From assembly GCA_022560025.1 (NCBI GenBank), contig JAFISE010000264.1:1-33075 (forward strand): a stretch of 33,075 bases of DNA. Reading direction: 5' to 3'. How positions within the stretch are numbered: the first letter of the stretch is position 1; every line of letters begins with the position of its first letter. Origin of the DNA: Stagonosporopsis chrysanthemi (Eukaryota > Ascomycota > Dothideomycetes > Pleosporales > Didymellaceae). A program made the translations under genes and the position numbers. Below the pieces are notes generated by a model. That model saw only the letters and a program-made list of their open reading frames with translations. It searched no databases and was not told where the DNA came from. Shown piece by piece: positions 10,255 to 21,012 of the stretch.

Positions 10255-12052
10255 TCTACTTATATAAATACCTTGCTAACAAGCTTAAAGAAATATATTA
10301 AATAAATATTAGATATAGCTTACACTTTAAGCTTTTAAAAGAGATGTAAATCTGTTCTAGTAATATACTATAGTAATCTATAGTATTTTTTAAAAGACAC
10401 TATTTAATTAATATATAAGACAACCTTTATACGCTAATATAATACTTAACTTACAAAGACTAGATAATAATAAAGAGTAGGTAATTATTAAGTATATACT
10501 TAAGTTAGATGCGTAAAGATATGCCCCCTGCTTGTTAGCTGTAGCTAATATAGCTAATTCTCTGCGTGCTAAGCATAGTCTAGGCTATATTAGCCTAAAC
10601 TAGCCTAGTATATTTATTAAGCACTAACTAGAGCTTAAAGTAAAGTTTAATTATAAGTATAACTATAAGAGAGCCTTCTGTAAGGATCTTAAGGTAATCT
10701 AGGGCTAGTTTAGCCTAGTAGCTAATATTAAAGCTAAGTATAGCATCTAAGATAATAATACCTATAACTTTAATAAGACAGGCTTTATAATAGGCTAGAT
10801 ATCTACTAGAGTAGTTGTTACAGCTTTAGAAAGACGAGGACAACTAAAGCAGGTCTAGCTAGGTAATTAAGAGTAGATAACAGTTATTAAGAGTATTAAT
10901 ACTAAAGAGTAAGCTATTCTGCTCTTTATTATCTTCTAGGGCTACAACTACCTCTTAAACTAGTATAAAGAAGATAATCTGCCTTATAATTAAGTTATTA
11001 AAGTCTTTAAGAACAGCTAGACTACTAATAAACTTAGTCTTAACTAGTTAAAGTATTTTAACGCGCATATAAAGAAGCGTACTGTTAGCAGCTACTATCT
11101 ACTAGTTATTAATAGTTATAAAAGCTATAACTTGCTAGATTTCTAGAAATACTACAAAGATAACAAGATTATTACTATATATATACTTCTATATTTATTA
11201 CACTTCTTGCAGCTACTTAATATAAGCTATTTTGCCTCTCTAAAGAAGGTATATAAGTGCTAAGCTAAAGACTCTATATATAACTAGATTAACTATATTA
11301 TAAAGCTTAAGATCTTGCTATACTTTAAAGCAGCTTACAATACTGTGTTTACTTCTAGCAATATCTAAGAAAGGTTCTAAGGCACTAGACTAGTTCTCTT
11401 AAACTTAGAACAGGTTATAATAAGCTTTAATATAAAGCTGCAAACTTTATTACTATAACTTTCTAATAATAATAAGCTCTAGTAGTTGCAAACTCTTAGT
11501 AATACTCTAGAACTTTAGTTGCAATTAACTCTAATTTAAGAGAAGTATAAGAAGTAGTAAAGCAGCTTACTTAATTCTGTACTAAGCGCACTTAAGTACT
11601 ATATAAAGAAGAGAGTAATTTTATTATATAAGCTAGTTTTAGCATAATAAGAGAATACTAAGCTTTATGCAGCTTTAGCAGCTGCTACAGAATGTAAATT
11701 ATACAAAAGAAAGCAAATCTAAAAGAAAAAGACGCTTATAGTTAAGAAAAGGTAGTAGATAGCAGCTCTAAAGAAGTTTAAAGTATATAGTAATAGTAAG
11801 AAGTTAAAAAAGTGTGTACGCGCTAAAGTAATTAAGACCTCCTAATAACACTGTAGATAGTACAATTAGACTAGATATAATATATAAATATATAATAATA
11901 ATATAGAAGTAGTCTCTAAATAATATTCTAAGTTATACTATACCTTATAAAGCTAAAGTGTAGTGTTTTAGGCTATAATAAGGTAAGGTTTAGTAGAGTC
12001 TTAGTAAAAGTAAGCAACTTACCTATATAAGCAACTTGCTTATAGAGTACGT
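10187..12052 (+). mobile_element. Pogo/Fot1-like element, copy A1, full length, RIP-degraded
   Basis: A 1,866-bp DNA transposon with terminal inverted repeats of about 65 bp, starting ACGTACTCTATAGG and ending in the complement of ACGTACTCTATAAGC. It is flanked by TA on both sides (10185-10186 and 12053-12054), the Tc1/mariner-pogo target. Inside, a plus-strand transposase relic can be read: YNFNKTGF at 10763-10786 (pogo-type YNFDETGF, Asp and Glu changed to Asn and Lys) and LVINSYKSYN at 11102-11131 (from LVIDGHESHN), then the Leu-rich region before the third acid. Stops are frequent, mostly at former Trp, Gln and Arg codons. Size and repeats match the Fot1 group. It sits inside the helicase relic on the opposite strand. 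Not autonomous as it stands. Confidence 0.9.
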
Positions 12053-13300
12053 TATACTATTCTTAATAAATATATTATAGTAGCTTTTCTTAATAGTGTT
12101 ACTGTGTTAAATACTACCTAGCTCTAGCTACCTTGCTAGCTGCCTATACGCTATGTATATTAACACAGCTAACTTTTCTTTAAATACTACTACTTTGTCT
12201 ATATACTACTTAACCTTATGTGTATTAATACCTAATTAGGTTCTCTACTTTATAAACTTGTCTCTAATAGTAGTATTTTGCCTTACTTACTAGAATAACT
12301 ACCTCTTGCTATTAATAGGTATATAGGTCTGCTAGTCCTTTAAAAAATTCTACCTAGGCTGCTTATTAGTTAAGTTGTTATACAAACTGTCTTACAGCAC
12401 ACTAGGAATAAGCTTTGTAGTTCTACTGCTAAATAACAACTTGTCTATTATTAGCTACTAGCTCTTTGTTACTAATCTATATACTATGCTATAGAACTAT
12501 AATATACTAAACTATAAGTCTTTATATAACAACTTGTTTCTTTTAACCTACTTAATATACCTATATAATATTATGTTGTAATAGATCTTTAGCCTATATA
12601 TCTATAAATCTAATATCTACTATATTAAGCTATAGCTGCTATATACTATAAACTAGTCTATTATCTTTTGTATAAACTGTAAATACTCTTTATACTACTA
12701 TTAAGGTAGGTTACTACTGCTATTACTCTTATATATACTGTTACTATTAAACTTATTATTATTTAATAAGCCTAATATCTGTAACACTTTCTATACAACT
12801 ATAAACTGTACTACCTTAATAGCAGCTAATAAAACAAGTAGATACTACTTAGTACTTTTTTAACTATCTTTTTTTATATCTAATATAGCTAATATATATA
12901 CTAATATACTATTATACTTTCTATAGGTAATCTTCTAGCTTATTAATACAATATAAAACTCTAAATATACTTTCTAAATACTTAATAACTTCTTAGAGTT
13001 ACTAATAGTATTAGTAGTTAGCTTAGCTATATTTGTCTCTATTTTATTAATAGCTTTGTTAACGTCTGCTATAGTTTTGTCTTTTCTATCTTTAGCTTCT
13101 ACTTTTTTCTCCTCTTCTTCTTCTTTGTCTTTTTTTTTTCTTCTTCTTCTTCTTTGTCTTGCTCTCTTTTAACACTTTTCTCTACTGTCTTAACTAACGC
13201 TTTCTATACTTTATACTACTACTTAGTAAAACAATACGCTAGACTCTTCTATATATGCTTTTATTGTGTTTATATAAAAAATATTAATATCTACTACTAT
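12053..13300 (-). pseudogene. N-terminal part of the telomere-linked RecQ relic
   Basis: Minus-strand continuation of the helicase gene on the far side of pogo copy A1. From about 12,180 down to 12,055 it reads EKLAVLIYIAYRQLAR, then HSNT, then IFIKNS. With the insertion and one TA removed it joins in frame to VVIIIxYYKSYYISSNIKII and YLLYKVSKLVV (10,184 downward). That matches, from memory, the conserved block HSNT - YHKGY - KIIHRYLPREV before the helicase domain of fungal telomere-linked helicases. Further upstream, near 13,090-13,180, an acidic/basic stretch (DKEEEEEKKKDKEEEEE) and AINKIETNIAKLTTN can be read almost without stops. The gene's start was not found, and whether the charged segment belongs to the same protein is uncertain. 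Confidence 0.68.
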
Positions 13301-14648
13301 AGCTGTATATAGTTGCTAATTAACTTCTTATCTATATATAGCTGCAACAGCTAGAACTATATCTAGTACTTTTCTATACAGATTACCTCTAACTATATAA
13401 ATATACTAATATAGTAGATAATAGATACTTAATTAAACTATACTAATCTCTCTATTGCTACTTATATTACTACTTCTATAGGCTTAGCCTGCTGCTCTTG
13501 CCTAGAATTAAGATTAGCTACAGGCTTTTTAATACACGCTAATAGCTCTAGCTTCTCTATGCTAACTAAATACAGTAGCTACTGCGTCTGCTTTAGCTAC
13601 AAGTTAACTTTATCTTTCTTACCTGCCTAGATAGTATTCTATGTCTACGTCTTAATTTTAGCCTATACCTTAGCTATTTACTTGCTTACCTGCGCCTATA
13701 CTGTATTGCTATTAATAGGCACTGCCTTTAGGCTACTATTGCCTAGCTGCTAGACATAGAAATACTGCAACCTTTAGCCTTAGACTAATAACTGCTAGTA
13801 ATAGACTGTCTAGTAATTCTTACTAATACAGGTTTATATCTTTTTCTACTCTTCTTAGCTTAGATGTCTTTTTTTGTCTGCTAGCAACTAATTATAGGTA
13901 TCTTGCTAATAGTTCTTTATTATATATTTACTTTAGAATATCTAATAGTAATACTCTAGCTTAATCTAATATATTAACTTATCTATATATACTAGCAACT
14001 ATAGTATAGGCTTAATAGTCTAGCTAGGTACTTCTAACTTGCTAGCATGCTTAATTAAACTAGCCTAACTGCTAACCTTGTCTGCTATTAACCTAGCTTG
14101 CTTATGCTTAGCTAGATAGGTACGCTGTATATAGCTCTTAACCTAACTAGGCAATATGCTGTGTCTATATACTTTACAAACAGCTAATATGTACTTAACT
14201 AAATACTTAAAATACTTGCTTACAATACTACTTTTTATTATAGTAGCTATTATACAATTAAATATAGTTGTATACTGCTAATAGCTATAATAATAATTTA
14301 GTTGTATACTATAAGTAGAAATAATACTTAGATACCTACTATAGTAGACTATAGACTCTGTACTATATATTGCGTAGTAAATATATCTTCTTAGTTAGTT
14401 GTTATCTTAGAACGCCTTAGAACGCCTCTAAACCTAGTTACAGAGCTGTTACAACCTTATAAACCTTACTCTAACTTTAAATATAAAACCTTAACCTTAT
14501 TAACTATATAGGCTATAAAGCTAAAAATAAGCTGTAATATATAGCTTAGTATATTAATTAATATACTTAAGTTTTAAACAAATTAGCCTAGAAGAACCTA
14601 ATAACACTAGCTTCTAAATATAATAATATAAAGCCTATATTCTTAGAA
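13301..14648. other. AT-rich degraded DNA upstream of the helicase relic
   Basis: RIP-type composition and no secure reading frame. The plus strand stays pyrimidine-biased to about 14,200 and then becomes mixed. It may hold the remainder of the helicase N-terminus or a separate repeat. Confidence 0.5.
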
Positions 14649-14826
14649 ATATACTTATACCTAAATATCTTAGCTCTAATTAAAAAGATCTGCTAACAAT
14701 ATTTAAAGCTTTATATTGTTACTGCTCTAGGATAAAAATATACCTGCACCTAAATATCTTAGCCCTAATTAAAAAAATCTACTAATAATATTTAAAGCTT
14801 TATATTGTTACTACTTTAGAATAGAA
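14649..14826. repeat. Tandem 89-bp duplication beside a truncated transposon
   Basis: Two adjacent copies offset by 89 bp: ATATACTTATACCTAAATAT at 14649 and ATATACCTGCACCTAAATAT at 14738. Both continue through TTTAAAGCTTTATATTGTTACT to a GATAAAAA/AATAGAAA end. Differences are almost all transitions. The second copy ends where pogo copy A2 begins. Confidence 0.8.
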
Positions 14827-16588
14827 AGATGTATTAAATAAATATTAGATACAGCTTACACTTTAAGCTCTTAAAAGAGACGTAAATCTGTTCTAGTAAT
14901 ATACTATAGCAATCTATAGTATTCTTTAAAAGATACTATCTAATTAATATATAAGACAACCTTTACGTGCTAATACAATGCCTAACTTGCAAGAACTAGA
15001 TAATAACAAGAAGTAAGTAATTGTTAAGTATATACTTAAGTTAGACGCACAAAGATTTACCCCTAGCCTGTTAGCTAAAGCTAATATAGCTAATTCTTTG
15101 TTTGCTAAGCATAGTCTAAGCTATATTAGCTTAAACTAGCCTAGTATGTTTATTAAGCGCTTACTAGAGCTTAAGGTAAAGTTTAATTATAAGTATAACT
15201 ATAAGAAAGCCTTCTGCAAAGATCCTAAGGTAATCTAGAGCTAGTTTAGCCTAGTAGCTAATATTTAAGCTACGTATAGTATTTATAATAATAACACTTA
15301 CAACTTTAATAAAACAGGCTTTATAATAGGCTAGATATCTACTAAAGCAGTTATTATAGCTTTAGAGAGACAAAGACAACTAAAGCAGGTCTAGCTAGGT
15401 AATTAAAAGTAGACAATAGTTATTAAGAGTATTAATACTAAAAAGTAAGCTATTCTACTCTTTATTATCTTCTAAGGCTATAATTTCTTCTTAAACTAGT
15501 ATAAAGAAGATAATCTGCCTTATAATTAGGTTATTAGAGTCTCTAAGAACAGCTAGACTACTAATAAACTTAGTCTTAACTAGTTAAAGTATTTTAACAC
15601 ATATACAAAGAAGTGTACTGTTAGCAGCTACTATCTACTAGTTATTAATAGTTATAAGAGCTATAACTTGCTAGATTTTTAAGAATACTATAAAGATAAT
15701 AAGATTAGTACTATATATATACTTTTGTATTTATTGCACTTTCTGTAGCTACTTAATATAGGCTGTTTTGCCCCTCTAAAGAAGGTATATAGGCACTAAG
15801 CTAAAGACTTTATACGCAACTAAATCAACTATATTACAAAGCTTAAGTTCTTACTATGCTTTAAAGTAGCTTATAATACTGTGTTTACTTCTAGCAATAT
15901 CTAAAGAGAGTTCTAAGGCACTAGACTAGTCTTTTTTAACCTAGAACAGGTTATAATAGGCCTTAATATAAAGCTGCACACTCTATTACTATAACTCTCT
16001 AATAATAATAAGCTCTAGTAGTTGCAAACTCTTAGTAATACTCTAGAAGTTTAGTTATAATTAACTCTAATTTAAGAAAAGCATAAAAAGCAGCAAAGCA
16101 GCTTATCTAATTCTGTACTAAGCGCACTTAAGCACTATATAAAAAAGAGAGTAATTTTATTATATAAGCTAGTTTTAGTATAATAAAAGAATACTAAGCT
16201 TTATATAGCTCTAGTAGCTGCTATAGAATGTAAATTATGTAAAAGAAAGTAAATCTAGAAGAAAAAGACTCTTATAGTTAAGGAAGAGTAGTTAATAGCA
16301 GCTTTAAAGGAGTTTAGAGCACATAGTAATAGTAAGAAGTTAAAAAAGCAGGTACGTGCTAAAGTAAGTAAGCTCTCTTAACAACACTATAAATAGTATA
16401 ATTAGACTAGACATAATATACAAACATATAAGAGTAATATAAAAGTAGTCTTTAAATAATATTCTAAGCTATACTATACTTTGTAGTACTAAAGTATAGT
16501 ATCTTAGGCTATAATAAAGTAAGGTTTAGTAAGGTCTTAGTAAAAGTAGGCAACTTGCCTATATAGGCAACTTACCTATAGTATATAT
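14822..16588 (+). mobile_element. Pogo/Fot1-like copy A2, left end missing, RIP-degraded
   Basis: Same family as copy A1. It starts inside the element, at the GAAAGATGTATTAAATAAATA region, without the left inverted repeat, and runs to a right repeat ending near GTATATAT at 16588, followed by TA. The transposase relic is colinear with A1, including the mutated DDE signature. Differences from A1 and A3 are overwhelmingly C/T and G/A, as expected of copies mutated independently by RIP. The truncation point coincides with the end of an 89-bp tandem duplication. The sequence after the right end belongs to inverted copy A4. Confidence 0.85.
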
Positions 16589-16736
16589 TATAACTATATA
16601 CCTAACTTTAACCTTAAGTATAGTACTATAATCTTTTTTACTAGCTTAAGTCTAATTACTTACTTATAGTAACTTTATATTAATAACTACTTTTAAAAAG
16701 ATCTAGCTTATTATAAAGCTTGTTTTATTAAAGTTA
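16589..16736 (-). mobile_element. Inner fragment of inverted pogo copy A4
   Basis: The stretch ending CTTATTATAAAGCTTG, TTTTATTAAAGTTA is the reverse complement of the pogo segment around ATAACTTTAATAAGACAGGC in copies A1-A3. It continues on the other side of copy A3 at 18,603 with AAGTATTATTATTCTAGATA, exactly where the consensus continues. So this and 18,603-19,181 are one inverted copy split by copy A3. Similarity fades toward 16,589. Confidence 0.75.
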
Positions 16737-18602
16737 ATATACTTTATAGGCAAGTTGCCTATATAGGTAAGTTGCCTACTTTTACTAAGACTTTACTAAA
16801 CTACTCTACCTACACAAATACCTTGCTAATAAGCTTAGAAAGACGCGTTAAATAAATATTAAATACAGCTTGCACTTTAAGCTCTTAAAAAAGATGTAAA
16901 TCTGTCCTAGTAACACACTGTAGCAATCTATAGTATTCCTTAAAAGATACTATCTAATTAACACGCAAGACAACCTTTATATATTAATACAATACCTAAC
17001 TTATAAAGACTAGATAATAATAAAGAGTAAGTAATTGTTAAGTATATACTTAAGTTAGATGCGCAAGAATTTGCCTCTTGCTTGTTAGCTATAGCTAATA
17101 TAGCTAATTCTCTGCGCGCTAAGCGCAGTCTAGGCTATATTAGCTTAAACTAGCTTAGTACGTTTGTTAAGCGCTAACTAGAGCTTAAAGTAAAGTTTAA
17201 TTGTAAGTACAACTATAAGAGAGCTATCTGCAAAGATCTTAAAGTAATCTAAGGCTAGTTTAGCTTAGTAGCTAATATTAAAGCTAAGTATAGTATTTAA
17301 GATAATAATACCTATAACTTTAATAAGACAGGCTTTATAATAGGCTAGATATCTACTAGAGTAGTTGTTACAGCTTTAGAGAGACAAAGACAACTAAAGC
17401 AGGTCTAGCTAAGTAATTAAAAGTAAACAATAGTTATTAAGAGTATTAATACTAAAGAGTAGGCTATTCTACTTTTTATTATCTTCTAGGGCTATAACTA
17501 TCTCTTAAACTAGTACAAAGAAGATAATCTGCCTTATAATTAAGTTATTAAGGTCTCTAAGAACAGCTAGACTACTAATAAACTTAGTCTTAACTAGTTA
17601 AAGTATTTTAATACATATACAAAGAAGTGTACTGTTAGCAGCTACTATCTACTAGTTATTAATAGTTACAAGAGCTATAACTTGCTAGATTTCTAGAAAT
17701 ACTATAAAGATAACAAGATTATTACTATATATATACTTTTATATTTATTGTACTTCTTGTAGCTACTTAATATAAGCTGTTTTGCCCTTCTAAAGAAGGT
17801 GTATAGGCACTAAGCTAAAGACTTTATATATAACTAGATTAACTATATTATAAAGCTTAAGTTCTTGCTATACTTTAAAGTAGCTTATAATGCTGTATTT
17901 ACCTCTAGCAATATCTAAAGAAGGTTCTAAGGTGCTAGACTAGTCTCTTTTAACCTAGAATAGGTTATAATAGGCCTTAATATAAAGCTGCGCACTCTAT
18001 TACTATAACTCTTTAATAATAATAAGCTCTAGTAGTTGTAAACCCCTAGTAATGCCCTAGAACTTTAGTTGCAATTAACTCTAATTTAAGAGAAGTATAA
18101 GAAGTAGCAGAGCAGCTTACCTAATTCTGTGCTAAGCACACTTAAGCACTATACAAAGGAGAGAGTAATTTTATTGTACAAGCTAGTTTTAGTACAACAA
18201 GAGAATACTAAGCTTTACACAGCTCTAGTAGCTGCTACAGAATGTAAATTGTATAAAAAAAAGTAAATCTAAAAGAAAAGGACGCTTATAGTTAAGAAAG
18301 AGCAGTAGATAGTAGCTCTAAAGGAGTTTAGGGCGCGTAGTAATAGTAAGAAGTTAAAAAAGTGTGTGCGCGCTAAAGTAGGTAAGACCTCTTAACAATA
18401 CTGTAGACAGTATAATTAGACTAGATATAATACGCAAATATATAATAATAATATAAAAGTAGTCTCTAAATAATATTTAAAGCTGTACTATACCTTGCAA
18501 GGCTAGAGTATAGTGTTTTAAGCTATAATAAAGTAAGGTTTAGTAAAGTCTTAGTAAAAGTAAGCAACTTGCCTATATAAGCAACTTACCTGTAGGGTAC
18601 AT
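16737..18602 (+). mobile_element. Pogo/Fot1-like copy A3, full length, nested in copy A4
   Basis: 1,866 bp, the same length as copy A1, with both inverted repeats (left ATATACTTTATAGGCAAGTT; right ending in GGGTACAT) and TA on each side (16735-16736, 18603-18604). The transposase relic shows YNFNKTGF and LVINSYKSYN as in A1. It keeps more CpG than A1 or A2, for example GCGCGCTAAGCGCAG where A1 has GCGTGCTAAGCATAG, so it is slightly less mutated there. It interrupts copy A4 at a TA and is therefore the younger insertion. Confidence 0.9.
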
Positions 18603-19181
18603 TATAAGTATTATTATTCTAGATACTATACTTAGCTTTAATATTAGCTACTAGGCTAAACTAGCCTTATAGAACCTTAAGATTCTTATAGAGAGCTTCT
18701 TTATAGTTGTACTTATAATTAAACTTAACTTTAAGCTCTAGGTATTACTTAACAAATATACTAGGCTAGTTTATACTAATAGAGCCTAGATTACGCTTAG
18801 CATACAAAGAATTAGCTATAGCAGCTATATCTGCTAGCTAGGGGCTAAATCCTTACGTATCTAGCTTAAGGACACGTTTAATAATTACCTTCTTCTTGTT
18901 ATTATCTAGCTTCTGTAAGTTAGCTATAGAATCAGCACGTAAAGGTTATTCTGCGTATTAATTGCTTAGTATTGTTTAAGAGACTCTGTAGATAGCTACA
19001 GTGTGTTGCTAAGAGAGCGTTACGTCTTGTTTAAGAGCCTAGAGCGCAAGCTATATCTAGGCTTCCTTTAACGCGTCTAAATAGTAATATTAAAGAGACA
19101 TTAGTGTACAAGGAGTAGTTTAGTAGAGGCTTAGCAAAAGTAACTAACTTGCCTGTTAATTAGCTTGCTTGTAAGGTACGT
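18603..19181 (-). mobile_element. 5' part of inverted pogo copy A4 with its inverted repeat
   Basis: Reverse orientation of the same superfamily. Its outer end at 19,181 reads, on the minus strand, ACGTACCTTACAAGC and then the ACTTTTGCTAAGCCTCTAC repeat, followed by TA (19182-19183). Minus-strand translation gives the transposase N-terminus: LALxALKQD, the helix-turn-helix-like IYRVSxTILSN, then VIIKRVLKLDT and FNYKYNYKEAL. It is diverged from A1-A3 and keeps more CpG and fewer stops in its first 250 bp, so it is a separate subfamily or a less mutated copy. Confidence 0.82.
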
Positions 19182-19319
19182 TATTATAAAAAGTAAAATA
19201 GCTAGAAATTAGATAAAGTAAGATAGTAGATAGCTAAGTATCTATTATATTATACCCTCTACTTATTTTAAATAAATAGAAGGTCTAACAATAGAAGTGT
19301 CTATCTATTCTACTACTGA
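19182..19319. other. AT-rich 3' flank of the esterase gene
   Basis: Short spacer between the end of copy A4 and the esterase stop codon. On the minus strand, just after the stop, it contains TATTTATTTAAAATAAGTAG (about 19,262-19,281), a plausible AT-rich polyadenylation region. No other feature seen. Confidence 0.4.
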
Positions 19320-20990
19320 CTATATACACTTAAAAGCTGTCGGCTTTGTAACATCCCCACCAACATAATGCTGGACCTGAGGATATAGGCACAGATCTCT
19401 GCTATAGGGATTACCATTAGGATCTGTGCCAATTGCACGCAAGACATCTGGTGCGCATCCTTTTTCTACCCAATCTACGATATAGCTCCGTATATTCGGT
19501 ATCTGGATGGGACCTATGTTCGAATGAACACCACCTGACATGTAAAAAGTCCGGTAGTAGTGGTCCAATGTTGGATCAAGAGCTTTGACGCGTGCATGAT
19601 AATCAACGGTCGTATTTGGGCTGATCAGTGGATCGGCCAATCCGTGCCAAGTCAACAGCTTGCCTCCTGCTTCCTTGAACTGTGATAGGTCTGGGTCCGC
19701 TGTCCTGATGATGGAATCATATTCCTGTCTCGAGCCGCGCACAAGATCGTCCCACTGCTCAAATGTAATGTTTTCCGGAAGAGAGGCGTCATAGGTTTTT
19801 GAAACAAATGTTGAGAACCAGCTTGGACCAAGGGCAACTGGCGCGGGAGAGCAGGTACGAGTGCCAGTGGAATTGTTGTACACGCATGTAGTGGATGCAG
19901 TACCGCCAACACTCGACACGTCAGAGCCGCGAAGAATTCCAGGCGCGAATCTTTCTCCAGTAGAATAACTTGGACCATCCCAAGTCTCTTGCATGACTAG
20001 TGCGGCTCCTGAAGAGATTGTTGATGGCGTCCCTTCGCATACAATGCTCTTTCCAACAGCACTGTGCGGATCGAATTTGCAGAGGTCCGGTCGTGATATT
20101 AACCCATCCTTTACTCCATCAAGCTCATCGCATGCTTTAATTGCAGCAGCAGTGATGGCTGCGGTCTCGCAAGATGGAGGATAGACTTTGTTCAAGTTCA
20201 TCACGACCGAGGGCCAAGCTAGGAGCGCCATAAGATTGGTCCACTCAATTGCCGGGAACAAGGCTATGATGCCGTGGAAGTCTTTCGGATACCGTTGAGC
20301 ATACATGTATCCTTGTCTGCCACCTTGAGAGCCACCGTAATAGTACGAATACTTCGGCGGCTGTCCATAGAATTCCAACGTTGTGAGTTTTGCCAATTGG
20401 ACAGCCTCGTGGAGGGACTGATAACCCCAGTCGACGATGGATGGCCAGTTCGCATTTCCAACACTGGCGAGTGCCCACGCCGAGTTCGCGCCAAGCTGTT
20501 CATTTAAGCCGGAACCATGTCCACCATCAGTGCTGCTGACCACAAAGTTCTCGGATAATCCAGACATGGCTGATATGAATAAAGTGCCGGAGCCGCCGGC
20601 AGCAAATCCACTTCCACCAGCCGCTTGGTATCGACCATTCCAGGTCTTTGTCGGCAGGAAAATATTGGTAGTGACCGTGTCGTTCCAGCCCGGGTGTCTG
20701 TATGTGATCGTAACGTTGCAGAAGTTGAGGTCAGGAATGCTAGGCGTAGGCGGAGCATATGATGGATGTTGGTAGGTATAGTTGTTGTAAGTTTCAGCCG
20801 TAAGTGAGATGACTTCGATGTTAGGGAGCGTAACGCCGGTCAAGGTTCCTGGGCTACAGTAGCTATCGTTGTAGCGAGCAAGCCATTGCTCGGAATTCCT
20901 AAAAAGCGAAGGGTACGTTGCAGCCATGTCTTTGACGAAAGGAACAAAGAAACTATTGTGACGGAGTGAAAGAAGGTATTGGAGAGGCAT
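19320..20990 (-). CDS. Tannase/feruloyl esterase family hydrolase
   Basis: Intact single-exon frame of 556 codons. The family hydrolyses ester bonds of plant phenolics (feruloyl-polysaccharide or gallate esters), usually outside the cell. Seen here: nucleophile Ser221 in YYYGGSQGGRQGY, Asp453 in HGLADPLISP, His489 in SGGVHSN, and the family's calcium loop CDELDGVKDGLIS (287-299). Spacing and length match fungal feruloyl esterase B/tannase. Two family cysteines are absent: the residue before Ser221 is Gly and the one after His489 is Ser, so the usual CS-D-HC disulfide cannot form. Eleven other cysteines and several N-glycosylation sequons suggest a secretory ancestry, yet no signal peptide is visible. 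Start is uncertain: ATG at 20990, or Met22 at 20927. No in-frame ATG lies upstream before a stop at about 21,093. Substrate cannot be told. The gene is the only intact one in the window. Confidence 0.88.
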   Translation of the reverse strand: MPLQYLLSLRHNSFFVPFVKDMAATYPSLFRNSEQWLARYNDSYCSPGTLTGVTLPNIEVISLTAETYNNYTYQHPSYAPPTPSIPDLNFCNVTITYRHPGWNDTVTTNIFLPTKTWNGRYQAAGGSGFAAGGSGTLFISAMSGLSENFVVSSTDGGHGSGLNEQLGANSAWALASVGNANWPSIVDWGYQSLHEAVQLAKLTTLEFYGQPPKYSYYYGGSQGGRQGYMYAQRYPKDFHGIIALFPAIEWTNLMALLAWPSVVMNLNKVYPPSCETAAITAAAIKACDELDGVKDGLISRPDLCKFDPHSAVGKSIVCEGTPSTISSGAALVMQETWDGPSYSTGERFAPGILRGSDVSSVGGTASTTCVYNNSTGTRTCSPAPVALGPSWFSTFVSKTYDASLPENITFEQWDDLVRGSRQEYDSIIRTADPDLSQFKEAGGKLLTWHGLADPLISPNTTVDYHARVKALDPTLDHYYRTFYMSGGVHSNIGPIQIPNIRSYIVDWVEKGCAPDVLRAIGTDPNGNPYSRDLCLYPQVQHYVGGDVTKPTAFKCI

Positions 20991-21005
20991 TCTTACACGA
21001 CAAGA

Positions 21006-21012
21006 CTTTATA
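21006..21012 (-). promoter_or_regulatory. TATA-like box before the esterase
   Basis: TATAAAG on the minus strand, 16-22 bp before the ATG at 20990. If it is a real TATA box, transcription would start at or beyond that ATG, which would favour Met22 (20927) as first codon. A single short match, so weak evidence. Confidence 0.3.

Noticed and set aside
20903..20996. Possible 5' intron in the esterase (GTAAGA ... TTTTTAG)
   Set aside because: No ATG-led coding exon precedes it; the only nearby upstream ATG is followed at once by a stop, and no clear branch site is seen.
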